From Okeania sp. SIO1I7 (GTDB lineage: Bacteria; Cyanobacteriota; Cyanobacteriia; Cyanobacteriales; Microcoleaceae), in contig JAAHGF010000006.1 of NCBI GenBank assembly GCA_010672585.1, positions 242,635 to 306,634 on the forward strand: DNA of 64,000 nt, in the 5' to 3' direction. Under the pieces are notes generated by a model, which saw only the letters and a list, made by a program, of their open reading frames with translations, was not told where the DNA came from and made no database searches. The position numbers and the translations under genes were made by a program. Shown piece after piece: positions 17,497-28,049 of the stretch. How positions within the stretch are numbered: position 1 is the stretch's first letter; every line of letters starts with the position of its first letter.

Positions 17497-19053
17497 TTAC
17501 TCAATATCTGCTGAACTTTGACGAGAAAATTTCATATTTGCCCAACTTAATTGTTTAATTTTTTCTGAGACTTTTCCTTGTTCGACAGCTTCTTTGAGGT
17601 CTCTTTTATTATGAGCGTTTTGAATAGCTTCTTCCTTGGAACGAGAACTTGTTTCAAAACATTGTTCGAGACTTTCGTAAATCTTATATCGGTGAGACTT
17701 AATATAATATTGCCTCTCTGTATCTAACAGTTTTGCCATAAGTTCAAGGTGCATTTCATCCCCATTACATATTTCTTCTAATACTGACCATTCATCACTA
17801 CCTAAAAGACTTATTCCTGCACCAGGACGACAGTCTTCAAATTTCTCTCCTGTTACTTCTTCATATATACGAGGTAAACTATCATCAAACTCGTGTTTTT
17901 CTTCTAACCAAATGCGTCTAATTTCACTCAATTCTTCCAGAGAAATGAGAGTAATATCTCGCATATTTTCTGGAGCAGTTTCACGAATTTTTGTTTGAGC
18001 TTCTAACAGTTTTCTCAGTAAAGTATCTCGCCATTCTTTTTTGTACGGACCGGGTATTGGTTCTACAGAAACTTCACCATCTACATTCCGTTCAAATAGT
18101 TGAACTGTCCCCCAAATTCGCCTAAAATCTCTTTTATCTCTATCGGAAATATCTAGTTCCCGACGCAAATCTACAAGAGGTTGTAACCATTCTTTTTCTT
18201 CATCATTTTGAATCATTGCTGACATAGATTTATCACTATCTACTAAGGTACAAACCCAGCATCCAAAACGAGAACTTCCACAACTAGGAGTAGAAGTATC
18301 AACTACTAACGGACATTCATTATCTTCCGTTGCACCTCGATACATTGCTAGTAAATCTTTATTACTATTTCCCCAAGGATTTTCCCACTGCATTAAATAC
18401 AGCCAAACTTCATCAGTTCGCCAGTCTTCAATAGGGGAATAAATTAAAGAATTAAGTAAATTGGCATTAGGACTAAGGCGTTCCCGAACTCGTTTTTCTT
18501 CTAGTCTTTTCATTGTTCTAGCGCGGTTAACACTTTCAGCTTTACGAGTACCTAAAACTAGGATAACTTCTCCATTAGTTCGTACAGCATTACGAATAAA
18601 AAGATTAGATGGTTCAATTTTTAAACGTCCCGTACACCATCTAAATTTCAGACGGGGTGCAGGATAACCTTTACCAATTAAACCTACCCAATATGTATAT
18701 TCAATATCTGGTTGTAGAAGGTGAGTTTCTATTGGCATTTTCTGTTCTTGGGCAACTCTATCAATGTTTTTTAGAGATTGTTTAACCCAAGCAGAAACAT
18801 AAGGATTTTCTACTCGTGTATCAGTGGTAATTACATAGATTTTTTTAGTTCTTTTTTCTACTGGCAAACCAGCGATCGCATTCCATATAAGTTGTAAAAC
18901 TGCGGTACTATCTTTTCCTCCAGAATATCCAACAATTAAGGGAATTTCATCAAGGCAATATAATTCTTGAATTTCTATAGTTAGCTTTTCTATATCTTTG
19001 ATTAGTTCAGCAGTTGTCCGCTCTGGAAAAAGAGATTTTTGTATTCCTACCAT
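17497..19053 (-). CDS. dndC: DNA sulfur modification protein DndC (PAPS-reductase-like Fe-S protein)
   Basis: DndC belongs to the PAPS-reductase/ATP-pyrophosphatase superfamily and activates DNA for sulfur insertion. The P-loop SGGKDST is at residues 44-50, after a helical N-terminus. The Fe-S cysteines are visible as WCTGRLK near residue 144, an ECPLV segment, and PSCGSSRFGCWVC near residue 270. The 518-residue length is usual for the family. The ATG at 19053 lies 1.36 kb from the divergent dndB. Downstream on the same strand come the IscB element and dndD. Confidence 0.93.
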   Translation of the reverse strand: MVGIQKSLFPERTTAELIKDIEKLTIEIQELYCLDEIPLIVGYSGGKDSTAVLQLIWNAIAGLPVEKRTKKIYVITTDTRVENPYVSAWVKQSLKNIDRVAQEQKMPIETHLLQPDIEYTYWVGLIGKGYPAPRLKFRWCTGRLKIEPSNLFIRNAVRTNGEVILVLGTRKAESVNRARTMKRLEEKRVRERLSPNANLLNSLIYSPIEDWRTDEVWLYLMQWENPWGNSNKDLLAMYRGATEDNECPLVVDTSTPSCGSSRFGCWVCTLVDSDKSMSAMIQNDEEKEWLQPLVDLRRELDISDRDKRDFRRIWGTVQLFERNVDGEVSVEPIPGPYKKEWRDTLLRKLLEAQTKIRETAPENMRDITLISLEELSEIRRIWLEEKHEFDDSLPRIYEEVTGEKFEDCRPGAGISLLGSDEWSVLEEICNGDEMHLELMAKLLDTERQYYIKSHRYKIYESLEQCFETSSRSKEEAIQNAHNKRDLKEAVEQGKVSEKIKQLSWANMKFSRQSSADIE

Positions 19054-20411
19054 TTTTCAATACTCCTAAAATTTTTTTTAATTTATTCTGTATGTTTATG
19101 TTTATGTTTATGAGATAAATACATTTTGGCGATGCTATTGTCAAGCTTCTATTCTGGGGAAAGATTCTTTTTCATTTGGCATATGCTAAATTTTTTTCCC
19201 TATGTAATTCTTGATTTCCACTCATTTATAGCACTAGCTAAAACATCTGTATTTTCACTATTTATTTCTGATAAACCAGTAGATTGAGTAAATAGGTAGG
19301 CAAAATTAAATCTAAAATAACTATCAAAGTTAAATTTACCATAACTATTCTAATTTCTCCTTTTTTAACTAGCTATCAGCTATTAGCTATCAGCCTAAAA
19401 ATTTGTGCATAGACTTCTATAATTTGTTTAATTTGATGAGGGGTTTAAATCCCCTTCTAAAAAACTGATTGCTGAACTGCTATTTGCGGAGCATTCCGTC
19501 AGGAAACGCTTTTTAAATGGCAAAATTAAGTTGATTAGTTTCTCAGTTATACCTGCTACTTTCATTAATTGATAATGGATAATGAATAATGGATAATTAC
19601 CTCTGGTTAAAACAGTTACGAAATTGAATATAAGCAAATTTGATTTCTTCACAGGAGTCGATTGGATATGGTTAGGAAACCCATCAATCCCACCCTTCGA
19701 GAAGCTCCAAAGAGAGAACTCCGTTCCGCTGTCGCGTTTCGCGTCAGCGTTGCGTTACGCCAGTTTTGCGAAGCAAAAGCAAACGACCGCTTTTTTATCC
19801 TTCAAAGGAGAGGCTTTAAACCTAAATTCGATTAATTATCAATTATCCATTTTGATCTTATACTTATACAAAATAAATAAGTTTTTAATCCCTTTTTTTT
19901 GCAGAAAAAAATAAACTGTATATTAGATACTATTTCTATTTTCAGTAAGGATGTATTCGTCAACTAAAATAGCTGATATTCAAATTTATTAAGTAGTAAG
20001 TTTTAGGAAAAATACTAATAAATTATTCATTTTTCTCTAAACACTATGCTCTGTGAAAACTAGCTGTTAATAGCTGAATGGCTATTATTTTGATGGTATA
20101 GCACTACGCATTAAAATTAGGACAGCTAAGAAACTTCAAAATATTACAGTTAAAATTTTTGACTCTAGCTGATAGCTGAATGTTGTTTGCGGAGCATGAC
20201 AAACGGAAATGCTTATAGCTATAAAAAGACATCAATATTCATGCCTCATGTTCCATCGGTTAGTATTGACATAATAAATAGTATATGATAAAAAAATCAC
20301 TATACAATTAACAATTATACTGACTCAAAAGTTTTTAAAAACGTTTGTTGACAAAAATTTATATATGTAGTGATTTTCAAAAATTATTAAAAATATTTCC
20401 CCAAATCAGTG
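19054..20411. other. Divergent intergenic region between dndC and dndB, 1.36 kb
   Basis: The promoters of both operons must lie here, although no convincing -35/-10 pair can be singled out. It contains small dispersed repeats of the TTTGCGGAGCATTCCG type at about 19478 and 20186. Fragments of the family 1 terminal repeat (GATAGCTGAATG) occur near 20170, with simple repeats elsewhere. I see no gene, including no DndE-like frame. Confidence 0.55.
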
Positions 20412-22013
20412 ATGAAAAAGACCAATAAACCCACATCAGAAATAGCAAAAGAAATTTTAGAAAATGATAATCGAGAAAGAGAAGCGATCGCTATCCTTTT
20501 AGACAAACATATAGGCAAAGATGACAGACTTTTAGTACAAAAAACCATGATGGGAAAAACGGAAGCTTACATCGGTTCTGTCACTCTAGAATGGTTAGAC
20601 AGTCGTGTACGTTTTGCCTCTCAACTACCATTATTTCGGCAAAAATTTGATGTAGAAACAGATAATATAATTCGTGACGCAGAAACAATAGATGAAATTC
20701 AACAACGTCCCCTAGATTGGTCTCGTCAAGCTCCATTAACCCTATATTTAGCAACAAGAAAAGCACATAAATTTCCAGCAGTATTAGTAGTAATTAGCCC
20801 CAGTTGGGTAGATAATCCCAAGGCAGAAGAATGGAATAAAAATGGAGAAGCAAATAAATCTGCCACTGATTTTTTACCCCTAGATTCAGCCGGAAAAGTA
20901 GGATTATTAGACCTACGTTTAGAAGTAGCAGTATTTGCCCTAGACGGTCAACATCGACTGATGGGAATTCAAGGTTTAATGGAATTAATCAAAACAGGTA
21001 GGTTGCCTAGATATAACAAACAAAAAAAACCAGTAGGTGCAGCTATTAACATTGATGATTTAGCGGAAACCCATCATATTGAATTGCCAGAATTACAAAA
21101 ATTAGCTTACGAACAAATAGGTATAGAATTTATTCCGGCAGTAGTAAAGGGAGAAAGTAGAGCACAAGCACGACGGAGAGTTAGGTCAGTTTTTGCTCAT
21201 GTAAATTTGACTGCTGTAAAATTAAGTAAAGGGCAGTTGGCATTATTAAATGAGGATGATGGATTTGCCATTGTGGCTAGAAAAACAGCAATTTATCATC
21301 CTTTATTAAAAGAGAAAGATGATAGAAATCCACGAGTGAATTGGGATAGTGCAACTGTGGCAACTAAGTCTACTGTTTTAACAACTCTTCAGGCAATTCA
21401 AGAAATGTCTGAAAGATATTTAAAACCTCGTTATCCTCATTGGAAACCTTCAGATAGAGGTTTAATTCCCATGCGTCCTGAAGAAGAAGAATTAGAAGAG
21501 GGGCTAGAGGAATTTATGTTGTTTTGGAATTATTTATCTAATTTACCTAGTTATTCAAGACTAGAAAATGGTGCCGAAACTCCAGAATTGAGAAGATTTA
21601 GTTTTGAAATAAAACCAGGAGAAGGTCATGTTTTATTTCGCCCCGTCGGACAAATTGCTTTTGCTGAAGCTCTAGGAATTTTAATATACAAAAAAGGATT
21701 TTCTCTGGAGGAGATTTTTCAGAAATTAAATAAGTATGATGTGGATGGTGGTTTGAGTGGAATAGAATTTTCTGACTCTATTTGGTATGGGGTTTTATAT
21801 GATTTTAATCGGAAGCGAATGTCGGTAGCTGGGAGAGATTTGGCTATGAGATTGTTTATCTATATATTAGGTGGAATTTCTGACAAAATGGAACGAGCAG
21901 AAATTCGTCGAGAGTTGGCAGAAGCAAGGAGAATTGGGGATAATCAAGCTGTAGATTTTCAAGGTAAGTTTGTGGAATTAAAAAAGGTAGGGTTGCCAAA
22001 AATTTTGTCTTAG
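20412..22013 (+). CDS. dndB: DNA sulfur modification regulator DndB (DGQHR domain)
   Basis: DndB restrains DNA phosphorothioation and is thought to act as a regulator of the dnd genes. The DGQHR hallmark is ALDGQHRLMGI near residue 178 of a 533-residue product. It is followed by FIPAVVKGE, an arginine-rich QARRRVRSVFAHVN segment and a C-terminal helical part ending in EMAR/RREL-type charged helices. A GTG three bases before the ATG is an alternative start. It is transcribed away from dndC, the arrangement expected for a regulator with its target operon. Confidence 0.9.
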   Translation: MKKTNKPTSEIAKEILENDNREREAIAILLDKHIGKDDRLLVQKTMMGKTEAYIGSVTLEWLDSRVRFASQLPLFRQKFDVETDNIIRDAETIDEIQQRPLDWSRQAPLTLYLATRKAHKFPAVLVVISPSWVDNPKAEEWNKNGEANKSATDFLPLDSAGKVGLLDLRLEVAVFALDGQHRLMGIQGLMELIKTGRLPRYNKQKKPVGAAINIDDLAETHHIELPELQKLAYEQIGIEFIPAVVKGESRAQARRRVRSVFAHVNLTAVKLSKGQLALLNEDDGFAIVARKTAIYHPLLKEKDDRNPRVNWDSATVATKSTVLTTLQAIQEMSERYLKPRYPHWKPSDRGLIPMRPEEEELEEGLEEFMLFWNYLSNLPSYSRLENGAETPELRRFSFEIKPGEGHVLFRPVGQIAFAEALGILIYKKGFSLEEIFQKLNKYDVDGGLSGIEFSDSIWYGVLYDFNRKRMSVAGRDLAMRLFIYILGGISDKMERAEIRRELAEARRIGDNQAVDFQGKFVELKKVGLPKILS

Positions 22014-22319
22014 AGTGTGAGAAAAAAAGGCAAGTTCAACAATTAATAATTAATAATTAATAATTACCTCTCCTTGAAAAGAAGAAGATTGACTAAGGTG
22101 AAACTTCAATTATTAAGTAATTAACACAAGCGCAATGACATTTTTGATCATTAGCACACCAGTAGCGTATTAATATACTTCTCCCCCACTCCCACACTCC
22201 CCCACTCCCCCACTCCCCCACTCCCTTCCATCTCCGTGTATCCGTGCCATAATCAGTGTGAGCCACTCCCCTACTCCCCTACTCAAGAATCAGTAATACT
22301 ATGCGACAGAATACTATTT
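22014..22319. repeat. Intergenic region with heptamer and CCCCACT repeats
   Basis: This 306-bp stretch holds a run of the heptamer TTAATAA near 22040-22066 and a run of CCCCACT units at about 22180-22230. Both are short tandem repeats of the kind common in filamentous cyanobacteria. No gene is seen. Confidence 0.6.
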
Positions 22320-22580
22320 TCAACCATTACTCAATAAGTACTTTTCTAAATACTGCCAATGTTGATTTCCGTATTCTTCTCGTAGTAAATCTTTCACATC
22401 AGCATTAATCACTAATTCTCCATCTTGATTATCTTGGAATAGTAATCTGTGAGTAAGTACCTCTTGTAGATCGGTGAGAGTATCTATTAAATTGGCGATC
22501 GAATAATGTTCTTCTACCCATTCAACAGGACTAGGTATTTCAGAATTAACATTTATTGGATTATTAGTAGTAAATTCCAT
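22320..22580 (-). CDS. Small acidic protein of unknown function
   Basis: The 86-residue product is acidic, with a predicted helix-rich body (SIANLIDTLTDLQEVLTHRLLFQ) and a C-terminal EYGNQHWQYLEKYL segment. I do not recognise it. It contains GCGATCG-like octamer sequence and normal codon use. It is transcribed towards the dndB 3' end, so it is convergent with dndB. A role in the island cannot be inferred from sequence. Confidence 0.5.
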   Translation of the reverse strand: MEFTTNNPINVNSEIPSPVEWVEEHYSIANLIDTLTDLQEVLTHRLLFQDNQDGELVINADVKDLLREEYGNQHWQYLEKYLLSNG

Positions 22581-23335
22581 AATTTAATATCAGTAAAAAC
22601 CCTGAATTTTAATCAATTGTTCAACCTTAATATATCATGTGATTATTCATACCATAATTTCAGTGAAGCTAGTCAAGATTTTATTGTGACAAATTTTTCT
22701 GCCTTTTGTGATCGAGATCAATTGGATAGTATGACCTCTTGTGGAACTACGGATGTTGAAGAAAATAATTGGAGCTATTTTAACAATTAATAATTAATAA
22801 TTAATAATTAATAATTACCGAATAATTAAGGTACAATTCCTCTCCTTTAAAGGAGAAACAATGAATTAATTTTCCTTTTATTCAATCCTCTTCCTTTTAG
22901 GGAGAGGTAATTATCAATTATCAATTATCAATTATCAATTATTGAACTCTCCTTGAAAAGAATTTGTACATCATCAGTATGGGAATTGCTATATATAACT
23001 AGCCTATAATAACTGGATTTAGCATGAGTCTACCGATGGTCTGATTTGCGCTATCTAAAGTAGTAATAAGTTAAAAAAGCGGTCAGCAGTCAGCAGTAAA
23101 TGTTTAGAAGGGGACTGTTACCCCTCCGCACACCTTCCGCTTTATAGAAACCTGGGATTTAAACCTAAGTAGGGCCGAATGGCCATTTACTAACGTAGAG
23201 CTGCCGAATGGCGTCCCTACAAGCTGTTAACGCAGTTCCTCTGCGGCTAGCTGTTTGCGGAGCATTCCGGTACGGAAATGCTAAAAGCTAATAGCTAGTT
23301 AAACAATATAATTAAGATGAATATAAACAAATTTT
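22581..23335. repeat. Intergenic region with heptamer repeats and small hairpins
   Basis: A block at about 22782-22945 is built from TTAATAA and TTATCAA heptamers on either side of CTCTCCTTTAAAGGAG, so it is an imperfect inverted repeat of a miniature element type. A small dispersed repeat (GTTTGCGGAGCATTCCGGTACGG) lies near 23250. No gene is seen. Confidence 0.55.
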
Positions 23336-24226
23336 ATGGATAGCATTTTTATTCAAATAGTTGCCTATCGGGATTTAGAATTAGTCCCAACAGTAGAAGA
23401 AGCGATCGCCCATGCTAGTCATCCGGAACGCCTCACTTTTGGCATTTGTTGGCAGTATGGTACGGATGAGGAAAAGGATTATATCAGTAAACTTAAAGGT
23501 ATTAAAGATTGTCGTATTATTGCAGTGCCTGCTTCTGAAGCTCGTGGCGTAGGTTGGGCGAGGTCTTTGGTACAAAAGTTGTGGCAAAAGGAACGTTATA
23601 CTCTACAAATTGATGCCCACATGAGATTTTTGCCTGGCTGGGACATAGAATTGATTAAAATGCTGGAAATGTGTCCCAGTGAAAAACCTCTTTTGAGTAC
23701 CTATCCTCCTGCTTACAGACCCCCTAGGGAATTGGTTGGGGATACGCCAAGTCGGTTAGAGGCAAAGGGGTTTGGAGATCCTGGTATTTTAAGTTTGAGA
23801 GCAATAGGCGATTTGAGTAAATGTAGTATTCCACAATTAGGAGCTTTTGTTGCTGCTGGGTTTATTTTTGCAGATGGGTTAATTATTGAGGAAGTACCCT
23901 ACGACCCGGAGATTTATTTTACTGGGGAAGAGGTATTATTTGCTGCTAAAGCTTGGACAAGGGGATGGGATATTTATCATCCTAATCTTAGTGTTTGTTG
24001 GCATTTTTATAATACTGGTAAAAAGCGGGTTGTACATTGGGAAGATCATCAAGATTGGTGGGTACAAAATAAGATATCTGAATCTCGTTTTCGTCAGATT
24101 TTGGGAATGGAAACTGCTACGGAAGATTTTGGCATTTATGGTTTAGGAAATGTCAGAAGTTTGGCAGATTATGAGGCGTTAGCTGGTGTGAGTTTTAAGG
24201 AACGTTGGTTTATTCGTTTTATTTAA
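23336..24226 (+). CDS. Glycosyltransferase (GlcNAc-transferase, Skp1-type family)
   Basis: The 296-residue protein matches the family of GlcNAc glycosyltransferases (Pfam 'Glycosyltransferase (GlcNAc)'). The start IFIQIVAYRDLELVPTVEEA is followed by LTFGICWQYGTDEE, the metal-binding LQIDAHMRFLPGWD near residue 95, and FTGEEVLFAAKAWTRGWD near residue 200. The catalytic region closes in the typical LSVCWHFYNT. The acceptor is unknown. It lies within the Dnd-type island but may be unrelated. No neighbouring polysaccharide genes are seen. Confidence 0.85.
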   Translation: MDSIFIQIVAYRDLELVPTVEEAIAHASHPERLTFGICWQYGTDEEKDYISKLKGIKDCRIIAVPASEARGVGWARSLVQKLWQKERYTLQIDAHMRFLPGWDIELIKMLEMCPSEKPLLSTYPPAYRPPRELVGDTPSRLEAKGFGDPGILSLRAIGDLSKCSIPQLGAFVAAGFIFADGLIIEEVPYDPEIYFTGEEVLFAAKAWTRGWDIYHPNLSVCWHFYNTGKKRVVHWEDHQDWWVQNKISESRFRQILGMETATEDFGIYGLGNVRSLADYEALAGVSFKERWFIRFI

Positions 24227-24404
24227 GGAAGGAAGAAGGAAGAAGGAAGAGGGAAGAAGGGAGAAGTCAGAAGTTAGAAGTCAGAAATTAGAAGGAAGTT
24301 AGTCAAGTATAAAGGTGAAAATTTTTAGCTTTGCTGGAAATATGATTTTCTCCTGACTTCTACCCTGACCAAAAGACTTTTTCACAGCAAACCGTAATTA
24401 ATTC

Positions 24405-24635
24405 TCAAGCTAATAAATCATCTACTGCCACATTAAAACCTATTAAAATTTTTTGAGTAGTAACAACCTGACCACAAGTAAACATTAAACCTTGATTTTC
24501 AGTAACTATTATTATCCATTTACTCTCAGGAAAAACTAACCAAACTTCTTCACCACCAGACTCTAAATATTCCTGAGCTTTTAAAAAGACATTTTCAGCT
24601 AAATCTGTAGGGGAAATAATCTCTGCACTTAAAGG
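24405..24635 (-). pseudogene. Truncated Uma2-family (DUF820) nuclease-like fragment
   Basis: The minus-strand frame carries the C-terminal half of a Uma2/DUF820 protein. LSAEIISPTDLAENVFLKAQ is followed by YLESGGEEVWLVFPESKW, which corresponds to the family's LSPSD... KxxEYLxAGVxxVWxVDP core. The N-terminal half is missing, and low-complexity GAAGGAAGAAG repeats take its place upstream. No proper start codon exists. It is therefore a remnant. Confidence 0.7.
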
Positions 24636-24812
24636 AAAACTCTTTAAGAAGGAAGAAGTAAGAAGCAAGAAGCAAGAAGGGAGAAGTCAGAAATTAGAAG
24701 GAAAAAGGAAGAAGCAGGAAAGAAGAAGGAAGAAGTAAGAAGCAAGAATATGAGATTGTATTGATAGTCGAGTTTCGCATCAATACCCAAATCAAATTAT
24801 CAAATTATTGTG

Positions 24813-25739
24813 CTATTTTTCATCTTTTTGTCGCTCCTGCTTAAAAGAACTCCTAACTATATCTCCAATTGATATACCTGAATCCTCTATTTTTGAATCT
24901 TGTATATTTATGTTGTACTTAGCTCTTGGATTTTTACTTATTTGAAAAGGCAATATTAGAAGCTCTGCAATTTTTTTAGAAAAACTACCTATGTCTCGAA
25001 TAATAAATACAAATATAACTAATTTTGCTAAAAAAGCTAAAGTTTTACCCCAATCTGGAATCAATGCCAAGATTTGTGGAAGAGTAAAAAATAATATCAA
25101 GAAGCTGACAAAATTCATTATTCTAGAAATTTCATCCCTCTCACCTTTATATGTTCTTGGAATAAGTTGAACTTTACTACTATCTTGATTTAAAACAAAT
25201 AATTTTGGTACTTCATTTTCCTGAGTTCTTCTTCCTGACAAAAATCGAAATCCTACTTGATTTTTCGGTAAAATTTCCCTGATTAAATATCTTTTTTTTA
25301 CTTCATCTTGCTTGATATCCTCTATCTTAATTTCTTTTACACCCATTGAATTATCATTCAAAGGTGGCTCGAAAAATTGTTCTAAAATTCCAACGTTTGT
25401 ATAAAGAAGCTCAAAGGTAATTTCTTGATTTTTAATTACTTTTCTACCAGTATTTTCAATATCGCAAGATATGAGATACAAATCTGCAAGCTCATAATTT
25501 TCACCATAAAGGATACTAATATTTTTCTGACCTATATCTTTTTTGAACTCTAAAACACTCAATATATTTGTTGTGTAGGAAAGCTCCATTGCTTGGTCTT
25601 GACGTTGCTTGTTTGATGAGAAGTAATTAAATAACGCTACTGAAAAGGCTGAGATAATAGCAATAGCAACCTTTTGCCAGAAATCATTATTCTCTAATAG
25701 TGCTTGAATTATTTTCGGATATTCATTTAAGTTATCCAT
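24813..25739 (-). CDS. Membrane protein of unknown function
   Basis: The 308-residue product has a hydrophobic segment at residues 21-38 (VAIAIISAFSVALFNYF) and two adjacent ones at about 208-255 (FVSFLILFFTLPQILALIP and TLAFLAKLVIFVFII). A soluble domain of about 150 residues lies between them. I recognise no family. The region is A+T-rich and has no operon partner. Its position in the island would fit an effector or a generic accessory protein, but nothing supports either. Confidence 0.7.
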   Translation of the reverse strand: MDNLNEYPKIIQALLENNDFWQKVAIAIISAFSVALFNYFSSNKQRQDQAMELSYTTNILSVLEFKKDIGQKNISILYGENYELADLYLISCDIENTGRKVIKNQEITFELLYTNVGILEQFFEPPLNDNSMGVKEIKIEDIKQDEVKKRYLIREILPKNQVGFRFLSGRRTQENEVPKLFVLNQDSSKVQLIPRTYKGERDEISRIMNFVSFLILFFTLPQILALIPDWGKTLAFLAKLVIFVFIIRDIGSFSKKIAELLILPFQISKNPRAKYNINIQDSKIEDSGISIGDIVRSSFKQERQKDEK

Positions 25740-26769
25740 CTGATAATCTCCTTATTTTTTTTAATAACAATGGGGTGCATCTCATATTTGCAAAAATACT
25801 TTTTTCTTATTCCCTATTCCCTGTTTCCTGTTCCCTAAAAGCGATAATTTTTTGGCTTGATTCAAAATTGAAAAGCACCTAACAATGATTAATTTTATAC
25901 CAATTTGTTAAAGAGATGGAAGAGTTTTATCCCCCCAAACCACCCTTGGAAAGGGGGGATAATAATTAAGGTTTATGTCATAATTTTATTAAAATAGTAT
26001 GAGTTTCCAAATTTGTAATATTCAGCTCTCCCATTTTAATTAAATCGTAAGCATTCAGCCGTCAGCTATCAGCTATCAGCTATGAGTTATTAGCTCATTA
26101 TCAGCTCAAAAGAGGATTAGTCTCCAAGGATAATTAAAACTTATAAAAAAAATGTCTTCAGCTAACCTTAGTAATTTCTTGAATATGTTCAAAAGCTGAT
26201 AGCTGAATGCTAATAGCTGAATGCTTACATTAAATCTGATGAAATTCGCTATAGCTGTTAACTATTAACTGCTAACTAATAACTGTTAACTGATAACTGA
26301 TAACTGAATAAATGGTATGAGTTTCCAAATTTGTAATATTCAGCTCTCCCATTTTAATTAAATCTGATGAAATTCGCTATAGCTGACAACTATTAACTGC
26401 TAACTAATAACTGTTAACTGATAACTGATAACTGAATAAATGGTATGAGTTTCCAAATTTGTAATATTAAGCTCTCCAATTTTAATTAAATCTGATGAAA
26501 TTCGCTATAGCTGACAACTGTTAACTGCTAACTAATAACTGTTAACTGATAACTGATAACTGATAACTGAATAAATGGTATGAGTTTCCAAATTTGTAAT
26601 ATTAAGCTCTCCAATTTTAATTAAATCTGATGAAATTCGCTATAGCTGACAACTATTAACTGCTAACTAATAACTGTTAACTGACAACTAACAACTATTA
26701 ACTGTTAACTGTTAACTAACAACTGTTAACTATTAACTAATAACTGATAACTGATAACTGAATAAACTG
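25740..26769. repeat. Tandem array of about 130-bp repeats, the first copy split by a miniature element
   Basis: A unit starting GGTATGAGTTTCCAAATTTG is repeated four times, at about 25996, 26314, 26442 and 26577 (periods 128-135, plus 320 in the first copy). The 320-bp interval is explained by a 182-bp element with an 8-bp duplication, leaving about 130 bp. Each unit ends in runs of the heptamer-like TTAACTGATAACTGA. The array continues to about 26775, just short of the PfkB gene's 3' end. No gene is seen. Confidence 0.85.
26047..26228. mobile_element. Miniature element, family 1 (8-bp TSD), copy 3
   Basis: The element GTAAGCATTCAGC...GCTGAATGCTTAC lies between perfect ATTAAATC duplications (26039-26046 and 26229-26236). 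The following tandem repeat copies show the same site empty (AATTAAATCTGATGAAATTC), so the insertion boundaries are proven within the window. Confidence 0.93.
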
Positions 26770-27627
26770 TTAACTGATTATCCACTGTCTCGTTCCGAAA
26801 TATTTACAAGAATGAGCAGCAATATTAACAGCATTTGCCAAAGCTTCTGTAAATTCCCCATCAAAAATATAGTGACAAAATGCTCCATGAAAAATATCAC
26901 CAGCACCTAAAGTATCAACAGCATTAATTTTCGGAACTTCCACATTACCAAACTTACCTTGACTCAAATATTTAATAGGTTTTTCTCCTTGAGTTATAGC
27001 AATATGTGGAATATTTTGATTCGCTAAATAAGCAAAAACTTGCTCTTGACTCTCACAGTTAGGAGGATAAAAATTAGCAGAACAAATAGCATAATCAACA
27101 AAAGGTAAAATTTCCTCAAATCCTGGTTTCCAACTACCCCCATCTATAACAATAGGAATATTTTTTGACTTAGCAAGTTGAGCAACTTTTAAACTAGCTG
27201 CCATTTGATGACCGTCGATTAAAACAATATCAACATTATGAATAATTTCTGGGTCAATCAATTCTTTTGAGATTTGAGACTTAGTAGCATTGATAGAAAT
27301 AACTGCGCGATCGCCTGTATTTTGAGTAGTAATAATTGATGAAACTGGTGGAGGTTCGGAACGATTTTTATCTAAGTCTTGTATTGTGACATTCTGCTTT
27401 TCTAAATCAGCTCTAATTAGGTGAGTTATCGGATGATTTCCTAACCCACAGATAATAGTTGTTTGATTACCAAAATAGCTAAATGTTACCGCTGCATTTG
27501 TCGCAGGTCCCCCTGCTGTAATAATATAATTGGCAGCAACAATTTTTTGATTTTTTTCGGGATAAGTTGTTGTGAGATAAACTAAATCTAAGGTAATTAA
27601 TCCGACAAAAAGTCCGGTTTTAGTCAT
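26770..27627 (-). CDS. PfkB-family carbohydrate/nucleoside kinase
   Basis: The 285-residue enzyme is a ribokinase-like sugar kinase of the PfkB family. It has the substrate-side glycines in TAGGPATNAAVTF near residue 38 and the C-terminal catalytic motif AVDTLGAGDIFHGAF near residue 240, with the base Asp and anion hole. Catalysis would transfer the ATP gamma-phosphate to a sugar alcohol group. The substrate cannot be told. A start ATG at 27627 begins TKTGLFVGLITLDLVY, normal for the family. It has no obvious operon partners. Confidence 0.88.
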   Translation of the reverse strand: MTKTGLFVGLITLDLVYLTTTYPEKNQKIVAANYIITAGGPATNAAVTFSYFGNQTTIICGLGNHPITHLIRADLEKQNVTIQDLDKNRSEPPPVSSIITTQNTGDRAVISINATKSQISKELIDPEIIHNVDIVLIDGHQMAASLKVAQLAKSKNIPIVIDGGSWKPGFEEILPFVDYAICSANFYPPNCESQEQVFAYLANQNIPHIAITQGEKPIKYLSQGKFGNVEVPKINAVDTLGAGDIFHGAFCHYIFDGEFTEALANAVNIAAHSCKYFGTRQWIIS

Positions 27628-28049
27628 AATAAAAGGGGGAATAGGGAATAGGGAACAGGAAAGAATAATTGATAATTGATAATTAATCCCCAGAGGTTTA
27701 AGGTCTCTGCTTTTAAATGTCTAATTGATAATTAGAGATAGTTTTCATTATCAATTATCCACAGAAAAGAGGGAATAGGGAACAGAAAATAATAATTTAA
27801 ATTGATAATTAATCCCCAGCATTCAGTCATCACCTATTAATTGGAAGAGGAGGTCATTTCAGTTATCAGTTATCAGTTATCAGTACCTCTGCAATAAGGA
27901 GGCTTTAAATAAGGAATATGCTCTTTTTTTTATCCCCTTAAAAGGGGGAGGCGCATACCCAAAATTTTTCGGTAAAAGCAATTGATAAATTGAGAAATAA
28001 TTATAAATTTAATGCTTGAAGTAAGCTTCTTTAACCGAATGCTGAATGC
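27628..28049. other. Intergenic region, simple repeats
   Basis: The stretch contains runs like GATAATTGATAATTAATC and fragments of the family 1 terminal repeat (AGCATTCAGTCATC near 27819). No gene and no clear promoter are seen. Confidence 0.5.

Noticed and set aside
19624-19914. 96-residue frame in the dndC-dndB gap, considered as DndE
   Set aside because: No DndE motif and the sequence is rich in arginine-serine from a small dispersed repeat; it is likely random.
22506-22790. 94-residue plus-strand frame
   Set aside because: It is opposite the small acidic protein gene and runs into heptamer repeats.
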